Positions 47,901 to 59,352 are shown, counted from the stretch's first letter. The stretch: 64,000 nucleotides of DNA from Laccaria trichodermophora (GCA_018417955.1 JACTVC010000023.1:1-64000), one strand, 5' to 3'. The notes: generated from the letters alone by a model not told the origin. Made by a program: numbers and translations.

Positions 47901-48339
47901 GGTATAGTTTCATTCTCATGCCTTCCCGTAGACGGGGAGAGTTCGTCAAGGACTTCCAGAATTCTTCTGAGATGAGGGTGATGTCGGCTCCTGAATCTAA
48001 TCAAGCTTTGATGCATTCCGAGCCTAGGTCGCCCATCTTGGCTCGTATATGCAGGGCCTTTGTACCTAACGATCCCATTCCTTCGGGTAGAGATCGTCCT
48101 TTGACGGCTGGAAAGACTTTCCCCGGTTCATAGATTCGAGTAGTAGTCTTTACGGAGGCTCGCTGAGGTATTATCGACTTTCGTGTAATATCCTTTAATT
48201 TGCCCTTAGCTTTACGCTCGTTACGGTGCATCGGGAATACTTTATGGAGTTTGGCATCGGGTAGCTTATTACTCAGGAGCGTCTCCTCGCGCATTATTGC
48301 TGCGAGCGCTTCGCGCTTGGTAGCAGCGAGTGCTTCCTT
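44911..48339 (-). pseudogene. Protease, reverse transcriptase and RNase H part of pol, one internal TGA
   Basis: In the same frame as gag. A linker (48339-48004) ends at TGA 48001-48003, and the very next residues are LDSGAD, the aspartic protease catalytic motif. Reverse transcriptase follows with FPIPRQSEIIQALSGAQ and the catalytic YIDDIVIYS near 46460. RNase H ends with DHAALVWARVY and HRAGRIHSNVDPLSR. It reaches RLCVPSA at the nested-element boundary. Apart from the TGA, no damage is seen. Arg (CGA) is the usual residue before LDSGAD in this class, so a CGA to TGA change fits. Programmed read-through is an alternative. Confidence 0.88.
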
Positions 48340-51300
48340 TCATCCTCCTTGAGAGTGGTGGATGTCTAAGGCGAATTGTCTGAGCATATTTTCACTCTCA
48401 TAAGCGGAAAGGATGGTCTTAGTTTCAGCCAACATAACTAGGTATAGTCTATCCGCTTCCTGCTCTTCCTCTGTATCCCAATCTACATGAATTTGATGCG
48501 CATTCCGGAGAACGTTCCATTTGCCATAATGAGGACAATCTCTATGGAAGTGCTTGGGGCTCGTGCATATGTAACAATCACCGTGAGGTTCCTTCGGACT
48601 GACTTTAGAGTCATCCCGTTCAAAGGATACTCCATTCCTCGTCTTTCCGTGAGGGAAATCTATCTTAGTAGCGTCTTTCGGCCCCCCAGTACGAGGAGGT
48701 CTAGACTTGATCTTCTGGTTCGAATTATTAACGAAATTCACGTTTTTATCTTCGTCGTCCTCCTCGTCACCAGAATATTCCTCTAAGTTCACATCATGAC
48801 TACTTGGATCCACCTCCGCTGTGTGCGCAGCGCGCGGACGGTGGTTCCGATAGAACGGCGCTGGCTTGCGATTACGCTCAGCCTGCTGCCAGGAAGCCAT
48901 CAGGCTATTGTTCATTTTCTTAGCCACTGATTGAGTGGCTAAGATGGAAGGGCAGAGAGTCTCGTTTAGGTAGTGGGTCCATTCCACTGGTTGGCGTCGG
49001 AGGATGCGAGCAACTGCTGTGGGTCCATCGATTTCATCTGGGTGCAAGAAGTGATGGTGTCGAATTCGGCGTTGTATGTATTCTAGCGGGCTTTCCTGTT
49101 CGTGACCCTTATTCCTAAAGGTCATCTCGTCGAATTCGAAGGTCCGTTCGCGAACCCATTCTTCGTCCAAGAAGTGGGATTGGATACCGACCATCATGTT
49201 GTCCCAATTGATCGAGAAGTAGTCTCGATCGGGGGAGGGTAGAGTTTCCCACCAGCTTTTAGCGTAGGAGGTCCACTTGAACGGAGCTATTTGGGCTATG
49301 CCTTCCTTCATCTTGGAACCCAGTCCGGCTAGAAATCCCATCGAACTTAGATAGTCAATTGCGGTGTCGCCGGCGCCGTTCCATTCGGGCAGAGCGTTTG
49401 AATTCAACTTGTGGTTGATCTGCCATTCTTCTGGAGTTTGCCACCAGGGGGGAGGATCTTGGGGGGACGGATTGCTGATGTTTCCGCCTCCTCCTCCTCC
49501 GCTTCCGCCGCCTCCTCCTCCGCCGCCGCCGCCTCCTCCTCCATTGCCCCTAGGGGGAACGTACCAGGAGGCTGGCGGGTTCGGACCGTTAGGTTCTGGG
49601 TTAGGCTTTCCTCCGCGATCGTTGTTATCGCTGGAAGGAGGCGATCCTCCGGGGGGAGGACCGCTGTTATGTTCGGCAGGAGTTCCTTGACGATTCTCGC
49701 CATTATCGTTCGCTCCAGACTGTAGTTGAGTTCCCATAGGGTTACTCCTTTGTCTGAAGGTATAACTAGTCCATGCCTTAGGGCTGGGAATGCGCGAAGT
49801 GAACGCAGCAGGTACCCTAAGGCCATTATTGTTGACGCTGGAGTTTATGGTTGCAGGAGCGTTGTTGGTGGTTGTCGACTTCACTGAGGACGTTCCAGCA
49901 GCAGACACCCCGATAGCTCCTAATCCTGGTAGTCGAGTTACAGGGTGTTTCTTGGATAGAAGAACTGATATAGATCCAGGGACAGGCGGCTCAGTAGCGA
50001 ATCTAACGCTCTGACCTTCACTTGCAGCGGGGTTTCGCGCAGATTCAGGTCCTGTGGTATGGGTAGTGGATTCGCTGGAGGTGACCGACTCATTTCCTAC
50101 CGGCGGTAGCGTATTACGAGTTCGATGGACGGAGAACTCCCTGGGAACCGGGCGATCTCTGTAAGCTCGGTCGCGCAGATATGCAGCGATCTCTGTCAGG
50201 TCTTGGGGCATCTTACTGAAATACTCGGGTCTTGCGAGTAACTTTCCGACTTCCTTTCTAGCAGATTCACTGCCGAACATGGATCGGATGGAAGGTCTAG
50301 TCGATTCATAGGAGCTTATGGACATATGATCTGAATTCGACCTATACATCTTTGTGAGGGCGTTTATTTGTAGCACCAAGTGTTTTGAGGCCACAGTGGT
50401 TCGGTGTTGCAGGATTCGATACGTAGCTAATACCTCGGTTCTACTATGGTGAGAGGCTAAGAGCCGTAAGAAGGCGAATTGTTGATCGAGGACGAAGCGT
50501 TCCCGATCACGTTTACGGAAGAAGTCCGCCAAGACTTGCAATACTTGGTCGACAGTCACGACGACTTGAGAGGCTTCCAGGAGCAAGGCACGTTCGATTC
50601 CATAGGTGACGGATTGCCCCGTATGTTTTACCAAGTCATCTTTACTGACTTCGTATTCGGCAAACTTTCGAACCGCGGTGCCTAAATTTTCCCATCGACA
50701 GTCCCTAGGAGTATTGTAGACTAACTCGATAGCGCATCTCAGTCGATCGCTCTCGAGTTTCGTTCTACCCGGGATCTTTCCGTCGATTGCACCAAGAGGC
50801 ACAAGGACGTCCTCGTCCGCGGATGGATCGAACGGCCCAAACATTCGTTCCGACGACTTGGAAATAGGTTCTGACCATATTGGCAGATTTCTGGCACCGT
50901 CTATGTCCCAGAAAATCGTCTTGTATTCGGGCTCTTCGCGCTCTGTAGAAGCTGCGTATCGCGTCTCTCTACCTTCAGTATGACTCGACGTGGACGTAAG
51001 AGCTTCGTTGTCCACGGCATCCTTTCGTTTAACGTTTTGGATATTCAATAACTCGTCCCTAAGAGCCAGGGCCGAGTCAGAGGATACGCCATGCGTCTGT
51101 TGATTGGAGAGCGCGGGAGGGTTCACGCCAGAAGTCGATGGTTTCTGAGTCGTCTTGTTCGAATTGTTCGCGCTCCTGGGAGCAGCGGGTTGCGTATTCG
51201 CGCTCTTGTTGGCGGCGAGTTGTGCGCTTGAACTTCTATTAGCAGAGGACATTCGTCTCGCGCTTTGGGAAGCAGCGGGGATAGTATTGGCCGTCGTTGT

Positions 51301-52299
51301 GGGGACCTTGTCCAAAGGATGAGGCCCAGTTAATATGGGCCCCGTTATCGGTATGGTATTGTTATTGGTAGGGGATCTGGCTTCGGGGTCCATCTCTTCC
51401 GTCATAGATACTCCCTTCCCTTTCTTCCTAGTCGTTAAGGGGGTTACTAACTCGCGGCTGGCTGAGTTGTTGGTATTACGGGTTTTGTTGCGGAGATTGT
51501 CGTCTCCTCCTGAGGGAGTAGCTGAGCTCATAGAGGAAATGAATGATATGTCTTGCTGGCAACCTCCTGGTTTAAGAGGGGGTGGTTGATGGTCTGGGCG
51601 TCGGTAGGGTAAGGATTTCCCTGGAGTGGCGATTGTTAGGGTCGTCGGGGTTAGGGAGCCGTCAGATTCAGGGTCCTGAACAGAGAGGGCCTTCGCGCAA
51701 TGGCAGCAGGCATAGCTCGACACGGTTGGGAGAGTTGAGGGCTTTCTGAACGAGTCATAGGTCCCGAGGGCAGCGAGGGAATGCGCTGATTGAGGACCAG
51801 ACGAGGTAGTAACCAGGGTAAGGGTTGACGAAGATTGAACATCCGAGCCCTCGGATTGGGGACTCTCGAAAGCAGCGGGTGTTCGCGCTAACGAGAGTCG
51901 CGGGGTTTCGGACAGGTCTTCGTCGTTGGTTGTAGTGGTAGGTAAACTAGGCACAACCGTCAGTTGACAGATTGTGTCATTAAGACTTACCTGTTGGGGC
52001 TTCTCCTCGCCTCTGCACTCACGGACTTCATCTTGATGAAGTCCGCGGTGCCCCCACCATTGTGAAACCGGGTAGTCGTTCTTGACCTCTCGACGAAGGC
52101 GTAAGCGAGTGAGGGTAGCGGAGAAGATGCGGGGAACGTGTGAGAGCGCACGTGGAGCGGTCACGCGTGTCGTGGCCGCACCTCCGTGATCCAGTGACCC
52201 CGGACGAGGGACGCTGTCACCCAGCGCGGGGCTCTGGTATCCCGGAGGGGAGGCACAAGGCAGCCTAGCCGTATACGATAGGGATGACCCGCTCCACAT
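48340..52299 (-). CDS. Gag-like capsid protein, CCHC zinc knuckle
   Basis: A frame open from ATG 52299 within the 5' LTR to TGA 48340-48342, 1319 codons. A start farther in, such as the Met near 51530, is as likely because the first 300 residues are low-complexity Ser/Thr/Asn/Pro. A long Gly run (near 49480-49550) precedes the capsid-like region (QDPPPWWQTPEEW, then helical segments with LEYIQRRIRHH). The nucleocapsid motif CYICTSPKHFHRDC has the spacing CX2CX4HX4C. The terminal TGA may be a former CGA, because reading continues in frame into pol. Confidence 0.85.
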   Translation of the reverse strand: MWSGSSLSYTARLPCASPPGYQSPALGDSVPRPGSLDHGGAATTRVTAPRALSHVPRIFSATLTRLRLRREVKNDYPVSQWWGHRGLHQDEVRECRGEEKPQQVSLNDTICQLTVVPSLPTTTTNDEDLSETPRLSLARTPAAFESPQSEGSDVQSSSTLTLVTTSSGPQSAHSLAALGTYDSFRKPSTLPTVSSYACCHCAKALSVQDPESDGSLTPTTLTIATPGKSLPYRRPDHQPPPLKPGGCQQDISFISSMSSATPSGGDDNLRNKTRNTNNSASRELVTPLTTRKKGKGVSMTEEMDPEARSPTNNNTIPITGPILTGPHPLDKVPTTTANTIPAASQSARRMSSANRSSSAQLAANKSANTQPAAPRSANNSNKTTQKPSTSGVNPPALSNQQTHGVSSDSALALRDELLNIQNVKRKDAVDNEALTSTSSHTEGRETRYAASTEREEPEYKTIFWDIDGARNLPIWSEPISKSSERMFGPFDPSADEDVLVPLGAIDGKIPGRTKLESDRLRCAIELVYNTPRDCRWENLGTAVRKFAEYEVSKDDLVKHTGQSVTYGIERALLLEASQVVVTVDQVLQVLADFFRKRDRERFVLDQQFAFLRLLASHHSRTEVLATYRILQHRTTVASKHLVLQINALTKMYRSNSDHMSISSYESTRPSIRSMFGSESARKEVGKLLARPEYFSKMPQDLTEIAAYLRDRAYRDRPVPREFSVHRTRNTLPPVGNESVTSSESTTHTTGPESARNPAASEGQSVRFATEPPVPGSISVLLSKKHPVTRLPGLGAIGVSAAGTSSVKSTTTNNAPATINSSVNNNGLRVPAAFTSRIPSPKAWTSYTFRQRSNPMGTQLQSGANDNGENRQGTPAEHNSGPPPGGSPPSSDNNDRGGKPNPEPNGPNPPASWYVPPRGNGGGGGGGGGGGGGSGGGGGGNISNPSPQDPPPWWQTPEEWQINHKLNSNALPEWNGAGDTAIDYLSSMGFLAGLGSKMKEGIAQIAPFKWTSYAKSWWETLPSPDRDYFSINWDNMMVGIQSHFLDEEWVRERTFEFDEMTFRNKGHEQESPLEYIQRRIRHHHFLHPDEIDGPTAVARILRRQPVEWTHYLNETLCPSILATQSVAKKMNNSLMASWQQAERNRKPAPFYRNHRPRAAHTAEVDPSSHDVNLEEYSGDEEDDEDKNVNFVNNSNQKIKSRPPRTGGPKDATKIDFPHGKTRNGVSFERDDSKVSPKEPHGDCYICTSPKHFHRDCPHYGKWNVLRNAHQIHVDWDTEEEQEADRLYLVMLAETKTILSAYESENMLRQFALDIHHSQGG
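52022..52045. repeat. Perfect 11-bp palindrome beside the primer-binding site
   Basis: CGGACTTCATC, TT, then GATGAAGTCCG. It overlaps the inner edge of the candidate primer-binding site in the 5' leader of the element. Confidence 0.88.
52043..52059 (-). other. Candidate primer-binding site
   Basis: On the element strand, two bases after the 5' LTR, TGGTGGGGGCACCGCGG begins with TGG as expected for pairing to a tRNA CCA end. I could not assign the tRNA; it does not match the tRNA-Gln in this window. Confidence 0.5.
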
Positions 52300-52426
52300 A
52301 TAAGTTTATGTGAAAGTTGCAAGTAGTTTATTTGTTAGTCTCGGCACAACATAACAAGAATATAACAAGAGTAAATACGATGGTCCCATGTCACGCAAGA
52401 TAGGTAAGTAGTACTACGGTATCACA
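52061..52426 (-). repeat. 5' LTR of the retrotransposon
   Basis: 366 bp, with two differences from the 3' LTR. At both it keeps CpG (C at 52177, G at 52228) where the other copy has TG or CA. The gag frame is open from within it. Confidence 0.95.
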
Positions 52427-53190
52427 CACATGCTTAATCCCAGTTTTTGTATATGTGCTCAATCCCAGTTCTAACACACATTTTCAAATGTAGTGTGTTC
52501 TCAATGCACATCTTCAATTATAGCATGTTCTTTGTAGTGTGTGCTTGATAGTGTGTTCTCAGTAATGTGTTCTTGGTAGCATGTTCTCATGCATATTCAA
52601 TTATAGTGCATTCTTGGTAATTTCTTTTCAGTCATATTCAGTTATAGTGTGTGCTTGGTAGTGTGTTCTCAGTAATATGTTCTTGGTAGCATGTTCTTCA
52701 TAGCATGTTTTCAATGCAGATATTCAATTATAGCATGTCCTTGGTAGTGTGCTCTCAGTAAAGCATGTTCTCAGTAAATGTTCTTGGTAGCATGTGATTG
52801 GTGGTGTCTTCTCAGTAGTGTGTTCCAGTTAGCATGTCCTTAATGCACATATTCAATTATAGCATGTTCTTGGTAATGTGTTCCTAGTAATATTCAATCA
52901 TAGCATATGCTTGGTAGTGTGTTCTCATTGCACATATTCAATGCACATATTCAATCATAGCACATTCTTGGTAGCATGTTTTCAATGCACATATTCAATT
53001 ATAGTGTGTGCTTGGTGGTTTGTTCTCAGTAGTGTGTTCTTGGTAGCATATTCTTGGTAGCATGTTCTTGGTAGAGTGTTCTCAGTGCACATAATTAATC
53101 ATAGCATGTTCTTGGTAGCATCCTTGATGTTCTCAGTAGTGCATTCTTGGTTGTGTGTGCTTGGTAGTGTATTCTCAGTTAGGAGGTTAT
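52427..53190. repeat. Minisatellite, right block
   Basis: Same family as 34290-35102: shuffled TTCTTGGTAGCATG, GTGTGTTCTCAGTA and ATTCAAT-ATAG words. It starts with the CACAT duplication of the retrotransposon. Confidence 0.85.
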
Positions 53191-55600
53191 GGTTGATGGT
53201 TAGAATTAGGGATGTTTTGTCTCCCTATGTAGGAGGTTAGGGTGGTTACATAGTTTGAAGCTCCAATTGCTGTGAGGCAGCTAAGGTAGGATGCTTGAAT
53301 TCCTATTTGGGGATTGTGTCATTGTATGTATATCCTCTTTTTTATCCCAGTTCTTCAATGTTACACTTGGATGTGGACTTAGAGCACAGCACTCACTTCA
53401 CTTGGCCACACCTTGCCCAAGAGAAAGCTCACCACACTTTGCCAGCTTGCCAGATGAAAGCCCTCCAGATCCTCTGCCCAACATATGTTCACTCCCAGTT
53501 CTGGTACATATCTTCCATTCAAATCATCAAAGTTACATTTTGATTGAGACCTACATGGAGCTACATGCTATATCATGATTGTAGCCAGCCATAGAAATTT
53601 AGCTATACTCATTGGCCTAACCCTCCATGATATGGCTTAGCTTAAAAAGGAAGACCTGTAAAAATCATCCCATATCAATGTTGTGCAAAGAAAGCAAAAG
53701 ACTGATAGCAGCTGGCAGACATTTACATAGTCCTCCAATTTTTGCTAACTCCAAATTACCAAAGAAGAAGCAGAATATCCACCCACGCAAAGTACTGGAA
53801 AAATACAAATCAGAAGAGAAAAGTCAAAAAAGAAGTGCCTTGCAGGATAGCATCAAGCAAAACAGAAGCAGGAGTGTTGAACAGTAAGAAAAAAAAAGAA
53901 ACATACACTGACAGGGACTGTCACACATGTGTAGAGGGAAGTGGAGGGTGATAAAGGTGGAAAAAAAGCGAAATTGAGGCTGCTGAAGGAGGTGTACCCA
54001 CAAAAAATGCATGGAAATTATTCAATGCAGCACAGAGTGTAGTTGCAGGGTCTGATAGGACCAACCCAACATTGCCTATGGCCAGAGTTTCCAGAAAAAG
54101 CCACTCAGGCAGCTGGTATAAAGAGAAAGAGGTTGCTTAGTCATTATTATGTAATCTCTTAGTAAGCGTTGCGCATTTATATATAGGATAATTTTGGTAA
54201 TTTTGAGTTGGAGTAAAAATTTTGTCAAGTCCTCAGAAATCCAGGGATTCTGAGGACTACATGTGCTAAACCAGATGGAAAATTGTGCACCTTCCACTTT
54301 TGGTCATTTTTTCTCACAGTACAACAATTGTAGCCATTCTTTTAGCTGTCTAAATGTGTTAAAATTAGGTTGTTTGGTTTTGTTTCCATGGAGATGAATA
54401 CAAAAAACAATGGCAGTCAGAAAAATCTTTTACCTCATATCTCCAGAATGGGAGGACCTTGGAACATAATTAAACCAGATTTGGGATGCTATAGTGCAAG
54501 ACTACAACTTTTATTTTTTTACCATTTTTTGGTAATTGGTCATGTGACCACCCTTCTTGTGACCTATCAGATGGACCCTGATATGTAAAATAAACATGTA
54601 GGGCAGCAAGCTGCATGGCTCGCTATGGTCCATTTTTTTCAACTGTTGGGTTTGTTTTATGTTGAATCTGAACACTTCTTGTTGCTTGGCCTTGAGTACA
54701 TACACCTCACTTTACTCTCAATTTGAATTTTGCTTCTTCCCAAGAGCTCCATTAGAGCAGTGCAAGGGGGCTGCTGCTCATCACCCAGCCTTTGGCCAGC
54801 TCCTTGCAACAGCGTGCCATAGCCAATGATGCCCCATTTCAACTGCTGATTTTGTTTTATGTTGAACCCATTCCTACTTATAATAATTTTACATAATTTG
54901 AGGAACACTCGTCACTCGGCCTGTGGTACAAACACCTTCATATATTGTGAACCAAGGTACAACTTCACATATATCGAAGTCTGTCTACGAGAGACTAAAA
55001 AAAGATCAATGTTTAAGCAATTTGACACCCAATGATGTGCTCACTGCTAGACAAAGTAAACTGATCATGCAAAAATTCCAATGATGCTTATCCCTAGATA
55101 CCCATGCATGAAACAGTTTGTTAGGACAATCCACATTATCCTTGCTGTAAGTATCCAGTGGAATGGGCATGTAATCTTCATTCACATGACTGTCCACATG
55201 AGCAAAGTTTTTTTTTGAGGTCGTACCACAAGACCCACTACTAATGTAGCGAGAATCATACTTGTCTTGTTTTTCTTCACTCTTTCATCAAATCAAATGA
55301 ATTTTATTTTTTGGGGTATATACACCACCAAATGGAAAAAATGTGTGAGAGACCTGGAAGCCAGGGCCTGATCCTGAGCCTGCACCACCTGTCAGACATG
55401 CTGATGTAACATTTCCCAAGAGTTGAAAAATGACTAATAGCATCATGTCACCAGGTTGATGTTGCCCTGATGTTTTGGTGAAACATTGGGGACAGCTGGG
55501 GTGCTCAGGCCAATGGCAGAAATTCAGTGGCCTTCAACCCAGCGGAGCATTAACATGGCTGGTTGATGTTTTCTGTCATCTCTTACAGCTAGATGCACAT
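53191..55600. other. AT-rich gene-free stretch with degraded repeats
   Basis: No coding frame has support. A sequence containing GGGCAGCAAGC-GCATGG near 54600 recurs near 57594. The phrase TTTTGTTTTATGTTGAA occurs twice (near 54650 and 54850), a local duplication of about 200 bp. Confidence 0.5.
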
Positions 55601-55739
55601 CTTTTGTATTCCTCTTTTAATGTTTCATAGAGATAAACTTCAGTTTGAAAGCATAAACAAAATAATGAATTGTATTCTAATAACGGGGAGCACAAGAGTA
55701 ATTTACATCTACTCAATCTACTACCTGTGGGACCTGGCT

Positions 55740-56395
55740 TACCCACATGGAAAGAGCTGTGTGCCGTGGTTGGTGGATGGATGTTCGATGTGTTGGTGGA
55801 TGGATCTACAATGTGATTGATGGATGGATGTTTGACATGGTTTGTGGATGGGCGTTCATGGTTTGGCATTCATGACTTGTGGATGGGTGTTCGATGTGGT
55901 CTGTGGATGAGTGTTTGACATGGTTTGTGGAGGCAGTGGGCACTTGTCGCCGTTCATTGGTGGATGCTGGGCCCTCATTGTATGTCATGGTAGTTGCGGG
56001 CCCTGGTCAGCATTTGTTGACAGTGGTGCTGGGCCCTCGTTGGTTTAGGTGGTGGTGATCTTGGGCCATTGGTTGATGGTGGTCGTGGGCACTTGTCTCT
56101 GTTAATGGGTGGCATTGAGGGCTCTTGCCTTCGTTTGTTGATGGTGGTCATGAGCATTCAATGTGGTTCATTGACAGTGGTCATTGGTGCTTGTCATTGT
56201 TCATTGACAATGGTGCTGGGTCCTTGTTGTTAGGAGTGCTTATTGGCCATCATCAGTGATGAGCCCTCGTCGCCATTCATGGATGGTTGTCAGGTGCACT
56301 GACCTTATTGTTTGTAGTGGTGGACACTTGTCACCATTTGTTGATGGTGGTGAGCAGTCATTGTTGGCAGGATCGAGGAAAGGGATGGTGGCAGA
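55740..56395 (+). repeat. GATGG-rich low-complexity satellite
   Basis: Variants of GTGGATGGATGTTTGACATGG and later GGTGGTCGTGGGCACTTGTC recur in loose order. It produces open frames on the minus strand by composition only. Confidence 0.75.
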
Positions 56396-56979
56396 GAAAT
56401 GGAAGGTGAGAGGTGAGAGTGGAGAAGGTTGAAGTCAAGTTGAAGTTGTACTGCCAATATTATTTGAACATGTGGAGTGTGTCTGAGTTTGAAATGACTT
56501 AGCTGAATTTTCTTTCACAGTGTGCATGGACCTCATTTTGGCAACATGGGATTGTTAGCCATTTTTTTGTGCAACTAATGTAAATATAAAAGTAATACAA
56601 CTATCTCTTACAAATTGGCAGTGCATTCAAAGATATTGCAGGCAAGATTTAGGATGAGTAATGGATGTTGTAGATTCATGGTGAGGAATGTTTAGGTTAC
56701 CTGTACTGCAGGTCGGCAGCAGGTTTTTCAGATAGCTGTTGACAGACAAAGCTCTCACACAGATTTCAAGCAAAAGCCATCAAGGGCCTTGTGCACCACA
56801 TCAACCCACACCAAATTCAGCAAGATCTGAGTAACATTCATGTCACCTGCAATCCATATTTAGCATCAGGGTGGCATCCACCATTTTGAGTGACCTCACA
56901 GTCACCTTTTGGACAATTGGTGGTGTAGATGGCCCTGACATAGACCCTGAAAGCAGTGCCTAATAGCAAATACAATATA

Positions 56980-57345
56980 TGTGCCATCCCTATTTTTTCT
57001 GATTTTTCTGCAATTCTTTTCTTTAGAAACAATGAAATTTCCTTTTTTAGACATCTACCCTGAACTCTGAAATCACCACCCAACAAGAATGGTCATCACT
57101 CCCTTTTTCTTTCTGATTTTTTTCCATATTTTATTGCTTTTTTCATTTAGTATAGCCAAATCTTCTATGTTTGGAAATGCATACTGGACCCTGACAACAG
57201 CACACCAACATCATCACCAACAGTTACTCTATTTTTCCTGATTTTTTCCATATCTTATTGCTTTTTTTTTCATAAAGCATAGCCACACCTTCCATATTTG
57301 GAGATGTGCTCTGGACTCTGAAAACAGCACCTGTCATTGTGAGGT
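56980..57345 (+). repeat. Three loose tandem units of about 120 bp
   Basis: Units share CTGATTTTTTCCATA, TATTGCTTTTTT, ATAGCCA and CTCTGAAA-CA-CAC at similar spacing near 56990, 57110 and 57230. Confidence 0.6.
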
Positions 57346-57766
57346 CTTTATTGTCCCCCACAGATTCCTGCAGGATTCCTGAGGATTTCTGAAGATCCAA
57401 GGACTCTAATTTGGCTGATGTGCCAGCCAATTTATGAGTCCTGTGGGGGTGTATTCCTGAGAACTGGAGACAGTCCTGAGGATTTTCTGACAGGACTAGT
57501 CCCAGGATTGATCCAAGTGTTAAGTAACATAACTGATGAGCATGTGACTGATTTCAGGGTCCAGTGCAGACTTCCAAATATAGATAAAGACATAGGGCAG
57601 CAAGCCGCATGGCCCACTACACGCCGTCTCCGGCGCCAGTTGGGTCATGTAGGTTATAAGTGGTGGTTACTTCACAAGTCATTTCGCTTTCACTTCAGTT
57701 GCTAACATTACACATTTCTTTTTCCAGTATGGTACAAATCTCAGTCTGTATTTCTTAGCTCAACAG

Positions 57767-59352
57767 TCAAATGTCCTCTGCCTCTGCCATGATCTGATCT
57801 GCATCTGCGAGAGAGTCTGTTTCTGCAGTTGTCGATGTCAACTTTGACAAACTGACAGACTCTGCCTTTTCTTTACCTTTGACAGTGGCCTGCTGCACTT
57901 GATCCTTCTGGACTTGTCTCATTGCAGGTCTTTGTGAGGTGATGGCTCTAGTGGGCAGTTTGCTGGAGCCAACAGAAGCTTTGTTGGATGGTGCAGAGAC
58001 CTGGCTTTTGGCATGTGTCTTTTTGGCGTCTCTGGTAGCACCTTTGGGCTCAGATGAGTCATGTCGCATTTTCTTGATGCAAAAGGTCGCCAACGCTTTG
58101 TCGGTGGCAGTGTCAACTGACCCCATGTTTTTGATCGGCATGGCCTCTTCTGTTGTAAACAGCTTGTATCGTGGTTCTGGTTCTGCAGCAGATTCATCGA
58201 TGATTAGGATGCTGTGCACATTCACCTGATAAACCTAGTGTTATGTTTGTTAGTTTAGCATTGTAAGTGGAGCCCAAAAAATTTACTTTTCTTTCCTGGC
58301 CAGTAAAGTTACCCTGGTTATCTTTTATAGGCATGACAAAGGTATGAATCGAGACGGTGGCCATGACCAGGGTCCCTTCCGTCAGTGCCTCATATTCTTC
58401 CCAAGGTGGAATGATTTACTGTTTGAGATTGGAGATGTTGTGCTGAACCAATTGGCTGTTAATGTGCTGGAAGAGTGGTCCACTGTAATCAATTAGAACA
58501 CTGGGGTCATAGGTATCACCGACTTTGAAAACATGTTTGTCCTTCTGTGGCTTTGAGTTGGAGGCATGGTTGAGGTTTTCTGCAGTGGAGCCGTAGTCTG
58601 GGCCGACTCTATTGTGTGAACATTTTAAATTATGAATTGTCGGGACTGGATCAGGAATAACCTGCAGAACCTGGTGAGATCATTAATGATGGTGTAAAAC
58701 ATGAGAACAAAACACACAATGTATTTTGGAGGTGATGTGATAGTGAGCAACTGATTTGGTCTGTTAACTACAGCCTCTTTGATGGTGTATGACTGTTAAT
58801 TATTATAAGAGTTAGAGTCATCACGAAAACAAGTGATACTTACTTTGTTCTTCTCCTTGTCCTCACGCTTATCGGCCTCTATGATTTCATTGATGGCAAC
58901 AAATTGATTGTTGTAATGGTCTCAGAGTTCTGTAGAGCACAGCATTGGCTGTCCAAGCATAAACACATTCTTGACTTTTGTATTGTCTGTGATATAGTTT
59001 GGCTGGTAAATGTTGTCAGGAGAGGCTAACCACATTACACAGACACACTTACTGAGCTTTTCCCAATGAAGTGTGATCCAAAGGCACTATGTTTGGTTCC
59101 CAATGCAGAGCACTGAATTTCACCAAAAATGCAAGCCTTGAATTCATCACCAGACTTGGTTTGAAAATCAAAACCATCCCTCCATCCAGTTTTGTGCATG
59201 AGGTTGTGCAGGTACTCACAATTTGTGAGGTACCCAGCTCCTCCTGTATCAACCTCTTTGAGCAGCAAGAGATAAATGCCGCTTGTAGCACGTTCAGCAT
59301 ATTGAATCTGGGCAGGGGAAGTCATTGGGAATGCATCAACAAAACAAAACAT
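57767..59352 (-). pseudogene. Remains of an uncharacterised multi-exon gene
   Basis: Coding pieces on the minus strand lie at 59352-59060, about 58960-58840, 58620-58400, 58370-58285 and 58225-57767. The first contains CEYLHNLMHKTGW and a Cys-poor strand-rich region. The later ones give IIPPWEEYEALTEGTLVMAT and then a Lys/Ser/Ala-rich tail. A TAA interrupts the frame directly before IIPPWEEYEAL. The family is unknown to me. It lies downstream of a broken helicase on the same strand, so they may once have belonged to one mobile element. Confidence 0.45.

Larger units (their letters stand above)
35191..52426 (-). mobile_element. Giant Ty3/gypsy chromodomain LTR retrotransposon, 17.2 kb
   Basis: Both LTRs are 366 bp and differ at two positions. 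Each begins TGTGA and ends TCACA. A 5-bp duplication CACAT flanks the element (35186-35190 and 52427-52431). The order on the minus strand is 5' LTR, gag, protease, reverse transcriptase, RNase H, integrase with chromodomain, a separate 1199-codon ORF, 3' LTR: the Ty3/gypsy order. Without the 4244 bp added by a nested transposon it would be about 13 kb, still large. It landed in a dispersed repeat (35103-35188), and the interrupted copy can be matched to the intact one at 34436-34465. Near-identical LTRs indicate recent insertion. Confidence 0.93.

Noticed and set aside
49364..49725. Plus-strand poly-Pro and Ser/Ala-rich frames
   Set aside because: They are the antisense reading of the Gly-run in gag, a composition effect.
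55576..56157. Minus-strand frames with repeated NHVKHPSI text
   Set aside because: They come from a GATGG-type satellite and have no coding evidence.
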